36,563 bases of DNA, from positions 1 to 36,563 of the forward strand of contig CAMHKU010000019.1 of assembly GCA_946185805.1 (NCBI GenBank), written 5' to 3'. Source of the stretch: an uncultured Prevotellaceae bacterium (GTDB lineage: Bacteria; Bacteroidota; Bacteroidia; Bacteroidales; Bacteroidaceae). The notes beneath the pieces are model-generated. The model did not search any database. It was given only the letters and a program-made list of their open reading frames with translations, and was not told where the DNA came from. Every line of letters starts with the position of its first letter. Within the stretch, counting starts at the first letter, position 1. Both the position numbers and the translations under genes were made by a program. Of this stretch, positions 1 through 8,841 are shown piece by piece.

Positions 1-53
1 TGTTCGACGACTTCCTCTCGAAGCTCGACCATGAGATAGACTACGAGAACTGA
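1..53 (+). CDS. C-terminal end of an unidentified gene (partial)
   Basis: The window opens inside a plus-strand reading frame (codons start at base 3) that ends at a TGA at 51-53. The visible tail has 16 residues, is acidic, and ends in IDYEN. That is too little to identify a family. An AT-rich spacer of about 65 bases made of A-runs and 'aaattga' units follows before the M16 peptidase gene. The reading is inferred only from the open frame and the co-directional neighbour. Confidence 0.45.
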   Translation, partial: FDDFLSKLDHEIDYEN

Positions 54-118
54 TTAAAAATTGAAAAAATAAAAAATTGAAAAATTAAAGCAGAAAAAAG
101 CGGGAAGGCGTAAAGACA

Positions 119-3019
119 ATGAAAAAGATATTGCTGATTCTTAGTATGGCCATGCTCGGGATGAGCGTCCAGGCTAAAGACTATAAATATGTTACGGTAA
201 AAGGCGACCTGATGCAGACGCGCATTTATACGCTCGACAACGGACTGAAGGTGTATCTGTCGGCCAACCCCGAGAAGCCGCGCATACAGACCTACATCGC
301 CGTGCGCACCGGCTCAAAGAACGACCCGGCAGAGACCACCGGCCTGGCCCACTACCTGGAGCACCTGATGTTTAAGGGCACCAGCCGTTTTGGCACCAAC
401 AACCCCGCCGCCGAGGCGCCACTGCTCGACGAGATTGAGCAGCGCTACGAGAAGTATCGCCTGATGACCGACGCCGACGCGCGCCGTCAGGCTTACCATG
501 AGATAGACAGCGTGAGCCAGCTGGCAGCCCAGTATTTCATTCCCAACGAGTATGACAAGCTGATGGCGGCCATCGGCGCCGAGGGCACCGATGCCTACAC
601 GTCGAACGACGTGACATGCTACACCGAGGACATACCCGCCAACGAGGTAGACAACTGGGCCAAGATTCAGGCTGACCGTTTCCAGAACATGGTCATCCGC
701 GGCTTCCATACCGAACTGGAGGCCGTCTACGAGGAATACAACATCGGCCTGTCGTCAGACCAGCGCAAGCTCTTTGCCACCATCTGCAAGATGCTGTGGC
801 CCACTCACCCCTACGGCCTACAGACCACCATCGGCACCCAGGAGCACCTGAAGAACCCCTCCATCACCAATATCAAGAACTACTTCCGCCACTGGTACGT
901 GCCCAACAACGTGGCCATCTGCATGGCCGGCGACATTGACATGGACAAGACCATCGCCACTATCGACAAGTATTTCGGCGCGTGGAAAGCCGGCAGCGAC
1001 GTGCGCCAGCCGGTGTTCGCCCCCCTGCCCCCGCTGACAGCCCCCAAAGACACCACCGTCGTAGGCCCGGAGGCCGAGCAGATATGGATGGGATGGCGCG
1101 CCCGTCAGGCTAACACCCTACAGGCCGACACCCTGGAGCTGATGGAGGACGTGCTGAGCAACGGCCGCGCCGGACTCTTCGACCTGAACCTCAACCAGAC
1201 GATGAAGGTGCAGAGTGCAGCAGGAGGTGCTGAACTGCTGCACGACCACGGGGCCTTCTTCCTGATGGGAACGCCCAAGCAGGGTCAGAGCCTCGACGAG
1301 GTGAAGCGCCTCATGCTGGCTGAGATAGACAAACTGAAGAAGGGCGACTTCCCCGACAACCTGCTGCCCTCGATCATCAACAACAAGAAGCGCCGCCACT
1401 ATCAGTTGCTCGAGAGCAATCAGGGACGGGCCGACATGTTCGTCGACGCCTTCATCAACGAGGTGGACTGGCGACAGGTGGTAGGCAAGATCGACCGCAT
1501 CTCCAAAATCACAAAGCAGGAGATCGTAGACTTCGCCAACAAGTTCTTCACCGACGGCTACGTGAGCGTCTACAAGAAGCACGGCATCGACTCCACACAG
1601 AAGAAGATCGACAAGCCCGCCATCACCCCGATACCCACGAACCGCGACCAGATGAGCCAGTTTGTGAAGGATATCCAGAACGCACAGGTGGAACCCATCC
1701 AGCCCAAGTTCGTCGACTTCAAGAGCGACCTGACGATGGCCAAGACCAAGAAAGGCCTACCCCTCTATTATGTGCAGAACAAAGAGAACGGACTCTTCCA
1801 ACTCACTTTCCGCTATGAGTTCGGCCAGAGTGCCGACAACCGCTATGACGTGGCCAACCAGTATCTGAACTACCTCGGGACTGACAAGATGAGTGTCAGC
1901 GACGTGAAGCAGAAGTTCTACGAACTGGCCTGCAGTTTCTCTGCCATCGTATGGGACGACGTGCTCAACATCAGCCTGAGCGGCCTTCAGGAGAATATGC
2001 AGCCTGCCCTGTCGTTGCTGGAGGAAGTGCTGAACCATGCACAGGTGGACAGAGAAGCCTACGATGCCCTGGTCAAGAAGATCATGAAGGGGCGTGAGGA
2101 TGCCAAGAAGAACCAGCGCTACAACTACGCTGCGCTCTGTTCATACGGTATCTACGGCCCCCGAAATGCAGAGCGCGACATTCTCAGCGAGCAGCAACTG
2201 AAGGATACTGATCCCCAGGTGTTCATCGACCTTGTGAAGAAACTCAGCAACTATGAGCACAGCGTGAACTACTACGGTCCGATGAGCCTGCAGGAGGTCG
2301 CTGCCGTCATCGACAAGACCCATCAGACGGCCAAGAAACGCCTGCCGGTGCCTCAGAACAACTATTATGTGAAGCAGGAAGCCAACCAGAATGAGGTATG
2401 GATTGCCCCATACGATGCCAAGAACATCTATATGCGTGCCTACCACAACGAGCAGCGCGACTGGCATATCGAAGAGGCTGCCGTGCAGGCCGTGTTCAAC
2501 GAGTACTTCGGCGGCGGCATGAACGGCATCGTGTTCCAGGAGATGCGCGAGGCACGCGGCCTGGCCTACAATGCCTCTGCCTACTACAGCCGTGCCGGCA
2601 GGAAGGGAGAGAAGGAGAGTTTCTTCACTCACATCATCACCCAGAACGACAAGATGGCTGACTGTATCAGCCACTTCCAGGAAATCACCAACGAACTGCC
2701 TGCCAGTGAGAACGCCTTCGGCATCGCCAAGGAGGGACTCGCCAAGCAACTTGCCAGCCAGCGGGTCACCAAGATGGGCATCATCAGCAGATGGCATGCC
2801 ATGCAGCAGTTGGGACTCGACTATGACCTCAATCAGAAGATCTACGCCGACCTGCCGAAGGTCACCCTGCAGGACATCGTCAACTTCGAGAAGGCAAACA
2901 TGGCCAACAAGCCCCTCCGCTACCTCATCCTCGGCGACGAGAAGCAGCTCGACATGAAGGTGCTCGAAAAGATCGGCCCCGTCAGGCGCCTCACCACCGA
3001 CGAGGTGTTTGGCGAGTGA
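119..3019 (+). CDS. Periplasmic M16 family zinc metallopeptidase
   Basis: This 966-residue protein starts with a Sec signal peptide (about residues 1-19, MKKILLILS...VQA), so it should act in the periplasm or at the outer membrane. The inverted zinc motif HxxEH is present (HYLEH, H78, E81, H82). The third ligand is probably E206 in VYEEYN. The spacing between them is some 45-50 residues longer than the usual 75 or so, because of an insertion around residues 98-150. A second, non-catalytic M16 repeat follows, with the typical FQEMREARGLAYNASA segment near residue 810. The length fits two-repeat pitrilysin-like peptidases of Bacteroidetes. Such enzymes degrade peptides inside a closed chamber; the substrate cannot be read from sequence. 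dnaX follows after 32 bases. Confidence 0.92.
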   Translation: MKKILLILSMAMLGMSVQAKDYKYVTVKGDLMQTRIYTLDNGLKVYLSANPEKPRIQTYIAVRTGSKNDPAETTGLAHYLEHLMFKGTSRFGTNNPAAEAPLLDEIEQRYEKYRLMTDADARRQAYHEIDSVSQLAAQYFIPNEYDKLMAAIGAEGTDAYTSNDVTCYTEDIPANEVDNWAKIQADRFQNMVIRGFHTELEAVYEEYNIGLSSDQRKLFATICKMLWPTHPYGLQTTIGTQEHLKNPSITNIKNYFRHWYVPNNVAICMAGDIDMDKTIATIDKYFGAWKAGSDVRQPVFAPLPPLTAPKDTTVVGPEAEQIWMGWRARQANTLQADTLELMEDVLSNGRAGLFDLNLNQTMKVQSAAGGAELLHDHGAFFLMGTPKQGQSLDEVKRLMLAEIDKLKKGDFPDNLLPSIINNKKRRHYQLLESNQGRADMFVDAFINEVDWRQVVGKIDRISKITKQEIVDFANKFFTDGYVSVYKKHGIDSTQKKIDKPAITPIPTNRDQMSQFVKDIQNAQVEPIQPKFVDFKSDLTMAKTKKGLPLYYVQNKENGLFQLTFRYEFGQSADNRYDVANQYLNYLGTDKMSVSDVKQKFYELACSFSAIVWDDVLNISLSGLQENMQPALSLLEEVLNHAQVDREAYDALVKKIMKGREDAKKNQRYNYAALCSYGIYGPRNAERDILSEQQLKDTDPQVFIDLVKKLSNYEHSVNYYGPMSLQEVAAVIDKTHQTAKKRLPVPQNNYYVKQEANQNEVWIAPYDAKNIYMRAYHNEQRDWHIEEAAVQAVFNEYFGGGMNGIVFQEMREARGLAYNASAYYSRAGRKGEKESFFTHIITQNDKMADCISHFQEITNELPASENAFGIAKEGLAKQLASQRVTKMGIISRWHAMQQLGLDYDLNQKIYADLPKVTLQDIVNFEKANMANKPLRYLILGDEKQLDMKVLEKIGPVRRLTTDEVFGE

Positions 3020-3051
3020 GAGGTGAGTAATGTGAATGAATTAATAAGCCA

Positions 3052-4914
3052 ATGGAAGAATATATAGTATCTGCGCGCAAGTACCGGCCTATGTCGTTCG
3101 ACACGGTGGTGGGACAGAGCAGTCTGACCACCACGCTGAAGAACGCCGTGAAGTCGGGCAAGCTGGCGCATGCCTACCTGTTTTGCGGGCCTCGCGGCGT
3201 AGGCAAGACCACCTGTGCCCGCATCTTTGCCAAAGCTATCAATTGCCAGAATCCGACGGCCGATGGCGAGGCCTGTAACGAGTGTGAGTCGTGCCAGTCG
3301 TTCAACGAGCAGCGCTCGCTGAACATCTTCGAGCTTGACGCCGCGTCGAACAACTCCGTGGAACATATCAAGGCGCTCATGGAGCAGACGCGCATACCGC
3401 CGCAGCTGGGACGCTACAAGGTGTTTATCATCGACGAGGTACACATGCTCTCGACGGCCGCCTTCAACGCCTTCCTCAAGACGCTGGAGGAGCCGCCGGC
3501 ACATGTCATCTTCATCCTCGCCACCACCGAGAAGCACAAGATCCTGCCCACCATCCTGAGCCGCTGCCAGATTTACGACTTTGAGCGCATGACGGTGCAG
3601 AACACCGTGGCCCACTTGAAGCACGTGGCCGAGAAGGAGGGCATCAAGTATGAGGACGAGGCGCTGGCCGTCATTGCCGAGAAGGCCGACGGCGGCATGC
3701 GCGACGCGCTGAGCATCTTCGACCAGGCTGCGTCGTTCTGTCAGGGCAACATCACCTACCAGAAGGTGATTGAAGACCTCAACGTGCTCGACTCGGAATA
3801 CTACTTCCGCATGGTGGACTACACCGTGGAGAACAAGGTGAGCGAGACGATGGTGCTGCTCAACGACATTCTCAATAAGGGTTTCGACGGCGGCCTGCTC
3901 ATCCAGGGGCTGGCTCGCCACGTGCGCAACGTCATGATGGCCAAGGACCCGCAGACGCTGCCGCTGCTCGAGGTGAGCGACCAGCAGCGCCAGCGCTACC
4001 AGCAGCAGGCCCAGCGCTGCCCCACACCTTATTTATATAAGGCGCTGCAGCTGATGAACCAGTGCGACATCAACTACCGGCAGTCGTCGAACAAGCGCCT
4101 GCTGGTGGAGCTCACGCTCATAGAGATAGCCCAGATTACGCAGCCCGAGGAGGGGCCTGCCAGTGGGCGTAAGCCCCGACGACTGAAATCCCTGTTTAAG
4201 ATGCTGATGAAGCAGTCGCAACCCACGACCACGGCCCCGCAGGTAGCCGCGGTTGCGCAGACTCGTCAGCCAGAGAGAATAGCTAATAGTAACGGAAACA
4301 CCGCAAGCGCTGGAAACACCGCAAGCGCTGTAACCTTTGGAAACGTTACAACCTCTGGAAACGCCGCGACCGCCGGAAATTCCGGAACCGTCGGAACCGC
4401 CAACGCAGTTCCCTCTGGCTCGCCCGCTCCGAAGCTGAAGATGGGTTCCCTGGGCATGTCGTGGAACAATCTCAGGAAGATGGCCACGTCGCCTAAGGTG
4501 AACATTATTTCGCAGAGCATCGGACTTGACGCTAAACCAGAGGACGAGACGCAGGCCTTTACCCAGGACGACCTGGAACTCCAGTGGCTGGCCATGTGCA
4601 ACCGCATGCCGCAGAAGTTAGTGGGCATTGCCTCGCGCATGAAGAATATGAACCCCCTCATCACAGAGCTGCCGCAGGTAGAGGTAGTCGTCGACAACGA
4701 GCTCATTGCCGGCGAGTTGGAGAAGATTCGCGGCAGCGTGGTCAACACGCTGAAGATGTATCTCCACAACAATGCCATCACCCTCAATATCCGCATTGCC
4801 GAGCCTCAGGAGCAAGCCCGCATCCTTACTCGCCGCGAACAGTTAGAGGAGATGATTGCAGCCAACTCATCCATTCAGAAGCTCTGCGAAGCCTTCGACC
4901 TGGAACTGGCGTGA
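3052..4914 (+). CDS. dnaX: DNA polymerase III subunits gamma/tau
   Basis: This is the clamp-loader ATPase of the replicative polymerase, 620 residues (E. coli tau has 643). It has the N-terminal ARKYRP start, Walker A GPRGVGKTT (46-54), the zinc module (C65, C75, C78, C81), Walker B VFIIDEVHML (124-133), the arginine finger segment LSRCQIYDF, and the AAA+ lid and collar domains to about residue 370. A low-complexity Gly-Asn-Thr-Ala-Ser linker (about 410-455) precedes the tau-like tail, which ends EAFDLELA. The linker DNA is a 9-bp tandem repeat. I saw no obvious slippery heptamer for a gamma frameshift, but I did not search exhaustively. The TGA stop lies inside a heptamer repeat array. Confidence 0.97.
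   Translation: MEEYIVSARKYRPMSFDTVVGQSSLTTTLKNAVKSGKLAHAYLFCGPRGVGKTTCARIFAKAINCQNPTADGEACNECESCQSFNEQRSLNIFELDAASNNSVEHIKALMEQTRIPPQLGRYKVFIIDEVHMLSTAAFNAFLKTLEEPPAHVIFILATTEKHKILPTILSRCQIYDFERMTVQNTVAHLKHVAEKEGIKYEDEALAVIAEKADGGMRDALSIFDQAASFCQGNITYQKVIEDLNVLDSEYYFRMVDYTVENKVSETMVLLNDILNKGFDGGLLIQGLARHVRNVMMAKDPQTLPLLEVSDQQRQRYQQQAQRCPTPYLYKALQLMNQCDINYRQSSNKRLLVELTLIEIAQITQPEEGPASGRKPRRLKSLFKMLMKQSQPTTTAPQVAAVAQTRQPERIANSNGNTASAGNTASAVTFGNVTTSGNAATAGNSGTVGTANAVPSGSPAPKLKMGSLGMSWNNLRKMATSPKVNIISQSIGLDAKPEDETQAFTQDDLELQWLAMCNRMPQKLVGIASRMKNMNPLITELPQVEVVVDNELIAGELEKIRGSVVNTLKMYLHNNAITLNIRIAEPQEQARILTRREQLEEMIAANSSIQKLCEAFDLELA
4294..4401. repeat. 9-bp-period tandem repeat inside the dnaX linker
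   Basis: Twelve 9-bp units lie in codon register. The unit pair GGAAACACC/GCAAGCGCT occurs twice perfectly (4294-4329), then decays into related GGAAAC- and GGAACC-type units. They encode a flexible linker of roughly 36 residues (about 415-450). Nine is a multiple of three, so copy number can change without breaking the frame. Confidence 0.85.
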
Positions 4915-4968
4915 GAAGTGAGAAGTGAGAAGTGAGAAGTGAGAAGTGATAAGTGAGAAGTGATAAGT
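4913..4968. repeat. Heptamer tandem array after dnaX
   Basis: Eight consecutive 7-bp units follow one another: GAGAAGT five times, then GATAAGT, GAGAAGT, GATAAGT. The array begins inside the dnaX stop codon (TGA at 4912-4914) and fills the spacer up to the ftsB-like gene. Confidence 0.9.
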
Positions 4969-4975
4969 TAAGCAG

Positions 4976-5338
4976 ATGAAAATATTGAAAAGAATGGTGG
5001 CAGTGGCCGTCAAGGTATGGCACCTGCCTTTCGTGAAATACAGCCTGATAGCTATTATCGGCATTGTGCTGGTAGGCTTCGTTGGCGAGAACAGCATGCT
5101 GGCACACATGCGTAACAAGATGTATATCAGCCAACTGACAAGCGAGATAGAGAAGTATGAGCAGCAGAACGAGAACGACATGCGCCAGATTCGCGAACTC
5201 AACCTCAACCCCAAGGCCATGGAGCGTATAGCCCGTGAGCGCTACTTTATGAAGCATGACGATGAAGACATCTTCGTGCTCTCCGATGATGACCGTGGCC
5301 CCAGCACCCCCGTTTCCTCCTATGAAGCAACTGAGTAA
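4976..5338 (+). CDS. FtsB/DivIC-family septum formation protein
   Basis: This small bitopic membrane protein has 120 residues: a short basic cytoplasmic N-terminus, one transmembrane helix (about 21-38), a predicted coiled coil (about 46-78), then the family-typical segment ERIARERYFMKHDDEDIFVL. Family members sit in the divisome with FtsL- and FtsQ-like partners and help activate septal peptidoglycan synthesis. The gene lies 61 bases downstream of dnaX across the heptamer array, and its 3' end overlaps the next gene by 17 bases, so the two are probably translated together. I am confident of the superfamily; which paralogue it is cannot be said. Confidence 0.85.
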   Translation: MKILKRMVAVAVKVWHLPFVKYSLIAIIGIVLVGFVGENSMLAHMRNKMYISQLTSEIEKYEQQNENDMRQIRELNLNPKAMERIARERYFMKHDDEDIFVLSDDDRGPSTPVSSYEATE

Positions 5339-5723
5339 ACTCCAGACGGCCATCTTCCTCGCAGGCGCCTTGTTGATGGCTCTTGGTGCAGGCGCCACAC
5401 TCACAGGCTGGACCCTAGCGCCCTACATTTTTGCCCTCGGCGCCGTGGGCTTCACGTCCATGCAGATGCTGCAGCGCTATGAAGGACCCAATTTCGTTAT
5501 CCGCCGCCTGCGGCGGATTATGCTGTTGAGCGATGTGATGTTCCTCGTGTCGGCCCTGCTGATGATTGCCAGTCAGGGCAACATGCTCCACCTGAGCCAT
5601 ATCACCTACCTGCAGTATGTGTACAACAAGTGGGTGGTGACGCTGCTTATCGCCGCCATCCTGCAGCTCTATACCACCCACCGAATCAGTAGCGAACTGG
5701 AGCGAGAGGCAAAAAAACTATAA
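5322..5723 (+). CDS. Small integral membrane protein, function unknown
   Basis: The frame is open from a codon at 5256, but the first plausible ATG is at 5322 (MKQLSKLQTAIF), which overlaps the end of the ftsB-like gene by 17 bases. The residues upstream of it would be a proline-rich out-of-frame reading of that gene. The product of about 133 residues has four hydrophobic segments (after LSKLQ; around TGWTLAPYIFALGAVGF; around DVMFLVSALLMIASQ; around KWVVTLLIAAILQLY) and a charged C-terminus. I recognise no named domain. The overlap with a divisome gene suggests an envelope role, but that is inference only. Confidence 0.8.
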   Translation: MKQLSKLQTAIFLAGALLMALGAGATLTGWTLAPYIFALGAVGFTSMQMLQRYEGPNFVIRRLRRIMLLSDVMFLVSALLMIASQGNMLHLSHITYLQYVYNKWVVTLLIAAILQLYTTHRISSELEREAKKL

Positions 5724-5782
5724 AAGATAGGCTCGTAGTTTTAAATTGCGCAAATTTATTTCCGTACGTCAATATATCTGTG

Positions 5783-5790
5783 TACATTTG
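5783..5790 (+). promoter_or_regulatory. Bacteroidetes -7 element upstream of the DUF4369 gene
   Basis: TACATTTG matches TAnnTTTG exactly and sits 24 bases before the chosen ATG at 5815, giving a leader of about 18 bases. No clear TTTG is seen at the -33 position. It marks the start of the operon running to 10595. Confidence 0.6.
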
Positions 5791-5814
5791 CAGCGTAAAG
5801 ACAAACGCACATAT

Positions 5815-6678
5815 ATGAACAGATTCTTATACGCATTGATGGCCGCCAGCCTGCTGGCATCGTGCGCCGAAAACTATTCGGTGCAGGGGCAGTCATCGGT
5901 GTCTGCTCTTGACGGGAGCAAACTCTATCTGAAGGCCATCAAGGACAATGAACTGAAAAACATCGACTCCTGTGAGGTCGTTCACGGACAGTTCCGCTTT
6001 TCCGGCCCCTTAGACACAGTGCGCATGGCCAACCTCTTCATGGACGACGAGAGCATCATGCCCATGGTGCTTGAGATGGGCGAAATCAGCATCCGCATCG
6101 ACAATGCCTCGCAGACCGTCGGCGGCACGCCGCTCAACGACAAACTCTATGACTTCATCGATTTTCACAACCAGCTCGACAACCAGATGAACGAGCTCTC
6201 GCACAAGCAGAGCCAGATGCTGCTCGACGGCATTGATGAGGCTGTCATCAACGAGCAGTTGACGATGGAGGCCAACGAGATAGCTCGCCGCGAGGACTCG
6301 TTGGTGACCAACTTCATAGTAGAGAATTTCGACAATGTCCTTGGCCCTGGTGTGTTTATGATGATGACCAGCAGCTACCGTTATCCCGTGCTGACGCCCC
6401 AGATAGAAGACATTATGAGCAAAGCTACGGAGAAGTTCAAGAGCGACCCGTACGTGCGCGACTACTATCAGGTGGCCACCGAGAACCAGGCGCGCCAGAT
6501 GGGCCTTCACGACGGTGACACCACGCCGCCGCCTCCCCCCGCCGATGATATGGCGCCCTTGGGACAGCCGGCGAACCAGCCGGGCGACAGCGCCGCTCTG
6601 ACGGCCCCCGTGCTGCCGCCGACGCAAGCCACAAAACCACTCACCAATATGCCGCAAACCAATGAGAACGCTGATTGA
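5815..6678 (+). CDS. DUF4369-type lipoprotein
   Basis: The frame is open from 5746, but the -7 element at 5783-5790 and a clean lipoprotein signal support ATG 5815 (MNRFLYALMAASLLASC, lipobox LLASC). The mature protein has about 270 residues. It begins with a DUF4369-like beta domain (a YLKAIKDNELKNIDSC segment, then GQFRFSGPLD), continues into a helical region rich in Glu, Gln and Met (about 120-200), and ends in a low-complexity proline-rich tail with a run of six prolines. In Bacteroidetes such domains often precede a thioredoxin-like domain; none is present here. The last 17 bases overlap the start of the dihydroorotase gene, which implies coupled translation. Confidence 0.8.
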   Translation: MNRFLYALMAASLLASCAENYSVQGQSSVSALDGSKLYLKAIKDNELKNIDSCEVVHGQFRFSGPLDTVRMANLFMDDESIMPMVLEMGEISIRIDNASQTVGGTPLNDKLYDFIDFHNQLDNQMNELSHKQSQMLLDGIDEAVINEQLTMEANEIARREDSLVTNFIVENFDNVLGPGVFMMMTSSYRYPVLTPQIEDIMSKATEKFKSDPYVRDYYQVATENQARQMGLHDGDTTPPPPPADDMAPLGQPANQPGDSAALTAPVLPPTQATKPLTNMPQTNENAD

Positions 6679-8008
6679 AGGCGGCACGATAGTCAATGAA
6701 GGCAGAGCTTTCGTCGGCACCATCATCGTTGAAGGTAAAGATATTCTAACCATTACTGAAGGCTCCCACCGTCCCGAAGTGCCTGTTGACCACGTCATCG
6801 ACGCCTCGGGATGCTTCGTGGTGCCAGGCATCATCGACGACCACGTACACTTCCGCGAGCCGGGACTGACGGCCAAGGCCGACATCGACACAGAGTCGCA
6901 AGCCGCCGCCGCCGGCGGTGTCACCAGTTTCATGGATATGCCCAACACCGTGCCGCAGACCACCACGCTGGAGGCGCTCGACGAGAAGTTCAGGCTGGCC
7001 GCCGCCAAGAGCCATGTGAACTACAGTTTTTTCTTCGGCGCCACCAACGACAACAGCGACCTCTTTGCACGGCTCGACGCCCACCGCATACCCGGCATCA
7101 AGCTCTTTATGGGCTCTTCAACGGGCAACATGCTCGTTGACCGCCGCGAGGCCTTGGAGCGCATCTTCCAAACCGCCCCGATGCCCATCATGGCACATTG
7201 CGAGGACACCACGATTATCAGTCGCAACATGGCAGCGGCGCAGCAGCGCTATGGCGACGACCCCGCCGTGAGCCACCATCCCGAAATCCGCAGCGCTGAA
7301 GCCTGCTATGAGAGCACCCGCTTAGCCGTGGAACTGGCTCGAAGACACCATGCCCGCCTCCATGTGGCCCATGTGTCGACAGCCCGCGAGCTTTCGCTCT
7401 TCACGCCGCCAGCCGACGCCGACGCCCCGCTGCCCGCGATTACCGCCGAGGCCACCGTCAGCCATCTCTATTTCAGCGACCGCGACTACGCCACCTTAGG
7501 CACCCGCATCAAATGTAACCCCGCCATCAAGAGCGAGGACGACCGCGATGCCCTGCAGCAGGCTCTCTCCGACGGCCGCATCACCGTCATCGGCACCGAC
7601 CACGCCCCCCACCTGCTGGCGCAGAAGGAGGGCGGCTGCCAGCGTGCCGCCAGCGGCATGCCTATGGTGCAGTTCTCGCTGGTGACCATGCTCGAACTTG
7701 TTGACCGCGGCGTGCTCACTATCGAGCGCCTCGTAGAGCTGATGTGCCACAACCCAGCCCGCCTCTTCGGTATCAGCCGTCGAGGATTCCTGCGCCCCGG
7801 CTACCGGGCCGACATTGCCATCGTGCGCCCCGGCCGTCTGTGGACACTCACCGCCGACCGTATTCTGAGCAAGTGCGGATGGAGCCCACTGCAGGGACAC
7901 ACCTTCCGCTGGCAGGTAGTGCGCACGCTCTGCAACGGACATACCGTCTATCACAACTCACATGTTGACACCGAATACATCGGCGAACCCTTAAAATATA
8001 CCCGATAA
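6662..8008 (+). CDS. pyrC: Dihydroorotase
   Basis: This 448-residue enzyme interconverts N-carbamoyl-aspartate and dihydroorotate in pyrimidine synthesis. The first zinc motif is DDHVHFREPG (H61, H63). The second signature is GTDHAPH followed by four residues and Lys. Between them are IKLFMGSSTG, an MAHCED segment and LHVAHVST, which carry the other expected amidohydrolase ligands. Length and motifs fit the class I Bacteroidetes form better than the short E. coli type. The start overlaps the upstream lipoprotein gene by 17 bases, and the next gene starts 8 bases after the stop. Confidence 0.95.
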   Translation: MRTLIEGGTIVNEGRAFVGTIIVEGKDILTITEGSHRPEVPVDHVIDASGCFVVPGIIDDHVHFREPGLTAKADIDTESQAAAAGGVTSFMDMPNTVPQTTTLEALDEKFRLAAAKSHVNYSFFFGATNDNSDLFARLDAHRIPGIKLFMGSSTGNMLVDRREALERIFQTAPMPIMAHCEDTTIISRNMAAAQQRYGDDPAVSHHPEIRSAEACYESTRLAVELARRHHARLHVAHVSTARELSLFTPPADADAPLPAITAEATVSHLYFSDRDYATLGTRIKCNPAIKSEDDRDALQQALSDGRITVIGTDHAPHLLAQKEGGCQRAASGMPMVQFSLVTMLELVDRGVLTIERLVELMCHNPARLFGISRRGFLRPGYRADIAIVRPGRLWTLTADRILSKCGWSPLQGHTFRWQVVRTLCNGHTVYHNSHVDTEYIGEPLKYTR

Positions 8009-8016
8009 CATAGCGT

Positions 8017-8841
8017 ATGAAGATGAGTTTCACCGTCAGCGAAGTGGCGCCCTACATCAACTGGATTTACTTTTTCCATGCCTGGGGGACGGCTCACATG
8101 CCGCCTCTTGACAAAGCCCAGTTGCAGGCTGAGGCCGAACAACGGCTGCTACGCTATGGCCAGCGCTATCACGCCCATGGCCTCTTCAAGGTCTTCAGAG
8201 CCTATAGCAGTGGCGACGACATTATCGTAAGCCGTCCATTTGGCGACGACACCCCCATGGAGGTAAGAATCCCTTGCCTGCGGCAGCAGCAGCAGGGCAG
8301 CGAGTGTCTATGCCTGTCAGACTTCATAGCCCCCGCAAACTCTTCTTACCAGTCGCGGGTAGCCATCTTTGCCACCACCGTTGACGACGCCATGGAGCAC
8401 GACTTCGATGACGACCCCTACGAGAAAATGATGATGCAGCTACTGGCCGACCGCCTGGCCGAGGCTGCGGCAGAGCGGCTTCATGAAAAGGTGCGCAAAG
8501 TATACTGGGGCTACGCCCGTCATGAGCATCTCTCTATTGCTGAAATGCTTAATGAGCGCTGGCAGGGCATACGCCCCGCCGTGGGCTATCCCTCGTTGCC
8601 AGATGCCAGCCTTAACTTTGTGTTCAACCACCTGATCAACTTCCGCCAGATAGGCATCCGTCTGACCGACAGCGGCGCCATGAAACCACATGCCAGCGTC
8701 AGCGGCATGATGATTTCTCACCCCGAGGCCCGCTACTTCAGTGTAGGCACCATTGGCGAAGACCAACTCAACGACTATGCCCACCGTCGCGGTATACCCG
8801 TAGAGTCGATACGTAAGTTCTTAGCATCCAATCTGCCATGA
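8017..8841 (+). CDS. Free-standing methionine synthase (MetH) reactivation domain
   Basis: This 274-residue protein corresponds only to the C-terminal AdoMet-binding activation domain of B12-dependent methionine synthase. N-terminal features match that domain (YINWIYFFHAWG, then SSGDDIIV). The AdoMet motif RxxxGY is present as RPAVGYPSLPD (R186, G190, Y191), followed by IGIRLTDSGAMKPHASVSG (about 213-230), SHPEARYFSVG and DQLNDYAHRRG. In E. coli MetH this domain reductively remethylates oxidised cobalamin. No catalytic MetH module is next to it, so it presumably works in trans with a shorter MetH elsewhere (inference). ATG 8017 was chosen; ATG 8023 is an alternative. Its last 4 bases overlap the next gene (ATGA). 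Confidence 0.9.
   Translation: MKMSFTVSEVAPYINWIYFFHAWGTAHMPPLDKAQLQAEAEQRLLRYGQRYHAHGLFKVFRAYSSGDDIIVSRPFGDDTPMEVRIPCLRQQQQGSECLCLSDFIAPANSSYQSRVAIFATTVDDAMEHDFDDDPYEKMMMQLLADRLAEAAAERLHEKVRKVYWGYARHEHLSIAEMLNERWQGIRPAVGYPSLPDASLNFVFNHLINFRQIGIRLTDSGAMKPHASVSGMMISHPEARYFSVGTIGEDQLNDYAHRRGIPVESIRKFLASNLP

Noticed and set aside
2920..3921. 333-residue minus-strand frame across the M16 peptidase end and dnaX start
   Set aside because: It is a shadow of two well-supported plus-strand genes and has no recognisable domain or promoter.
4913..4968. CRISPR-like repeats (also 17564-17689 and 33911-34006)
   Set aside because: Units of 7-12 bp are directly adjacent with no unique spacers, and no cas genes are present.
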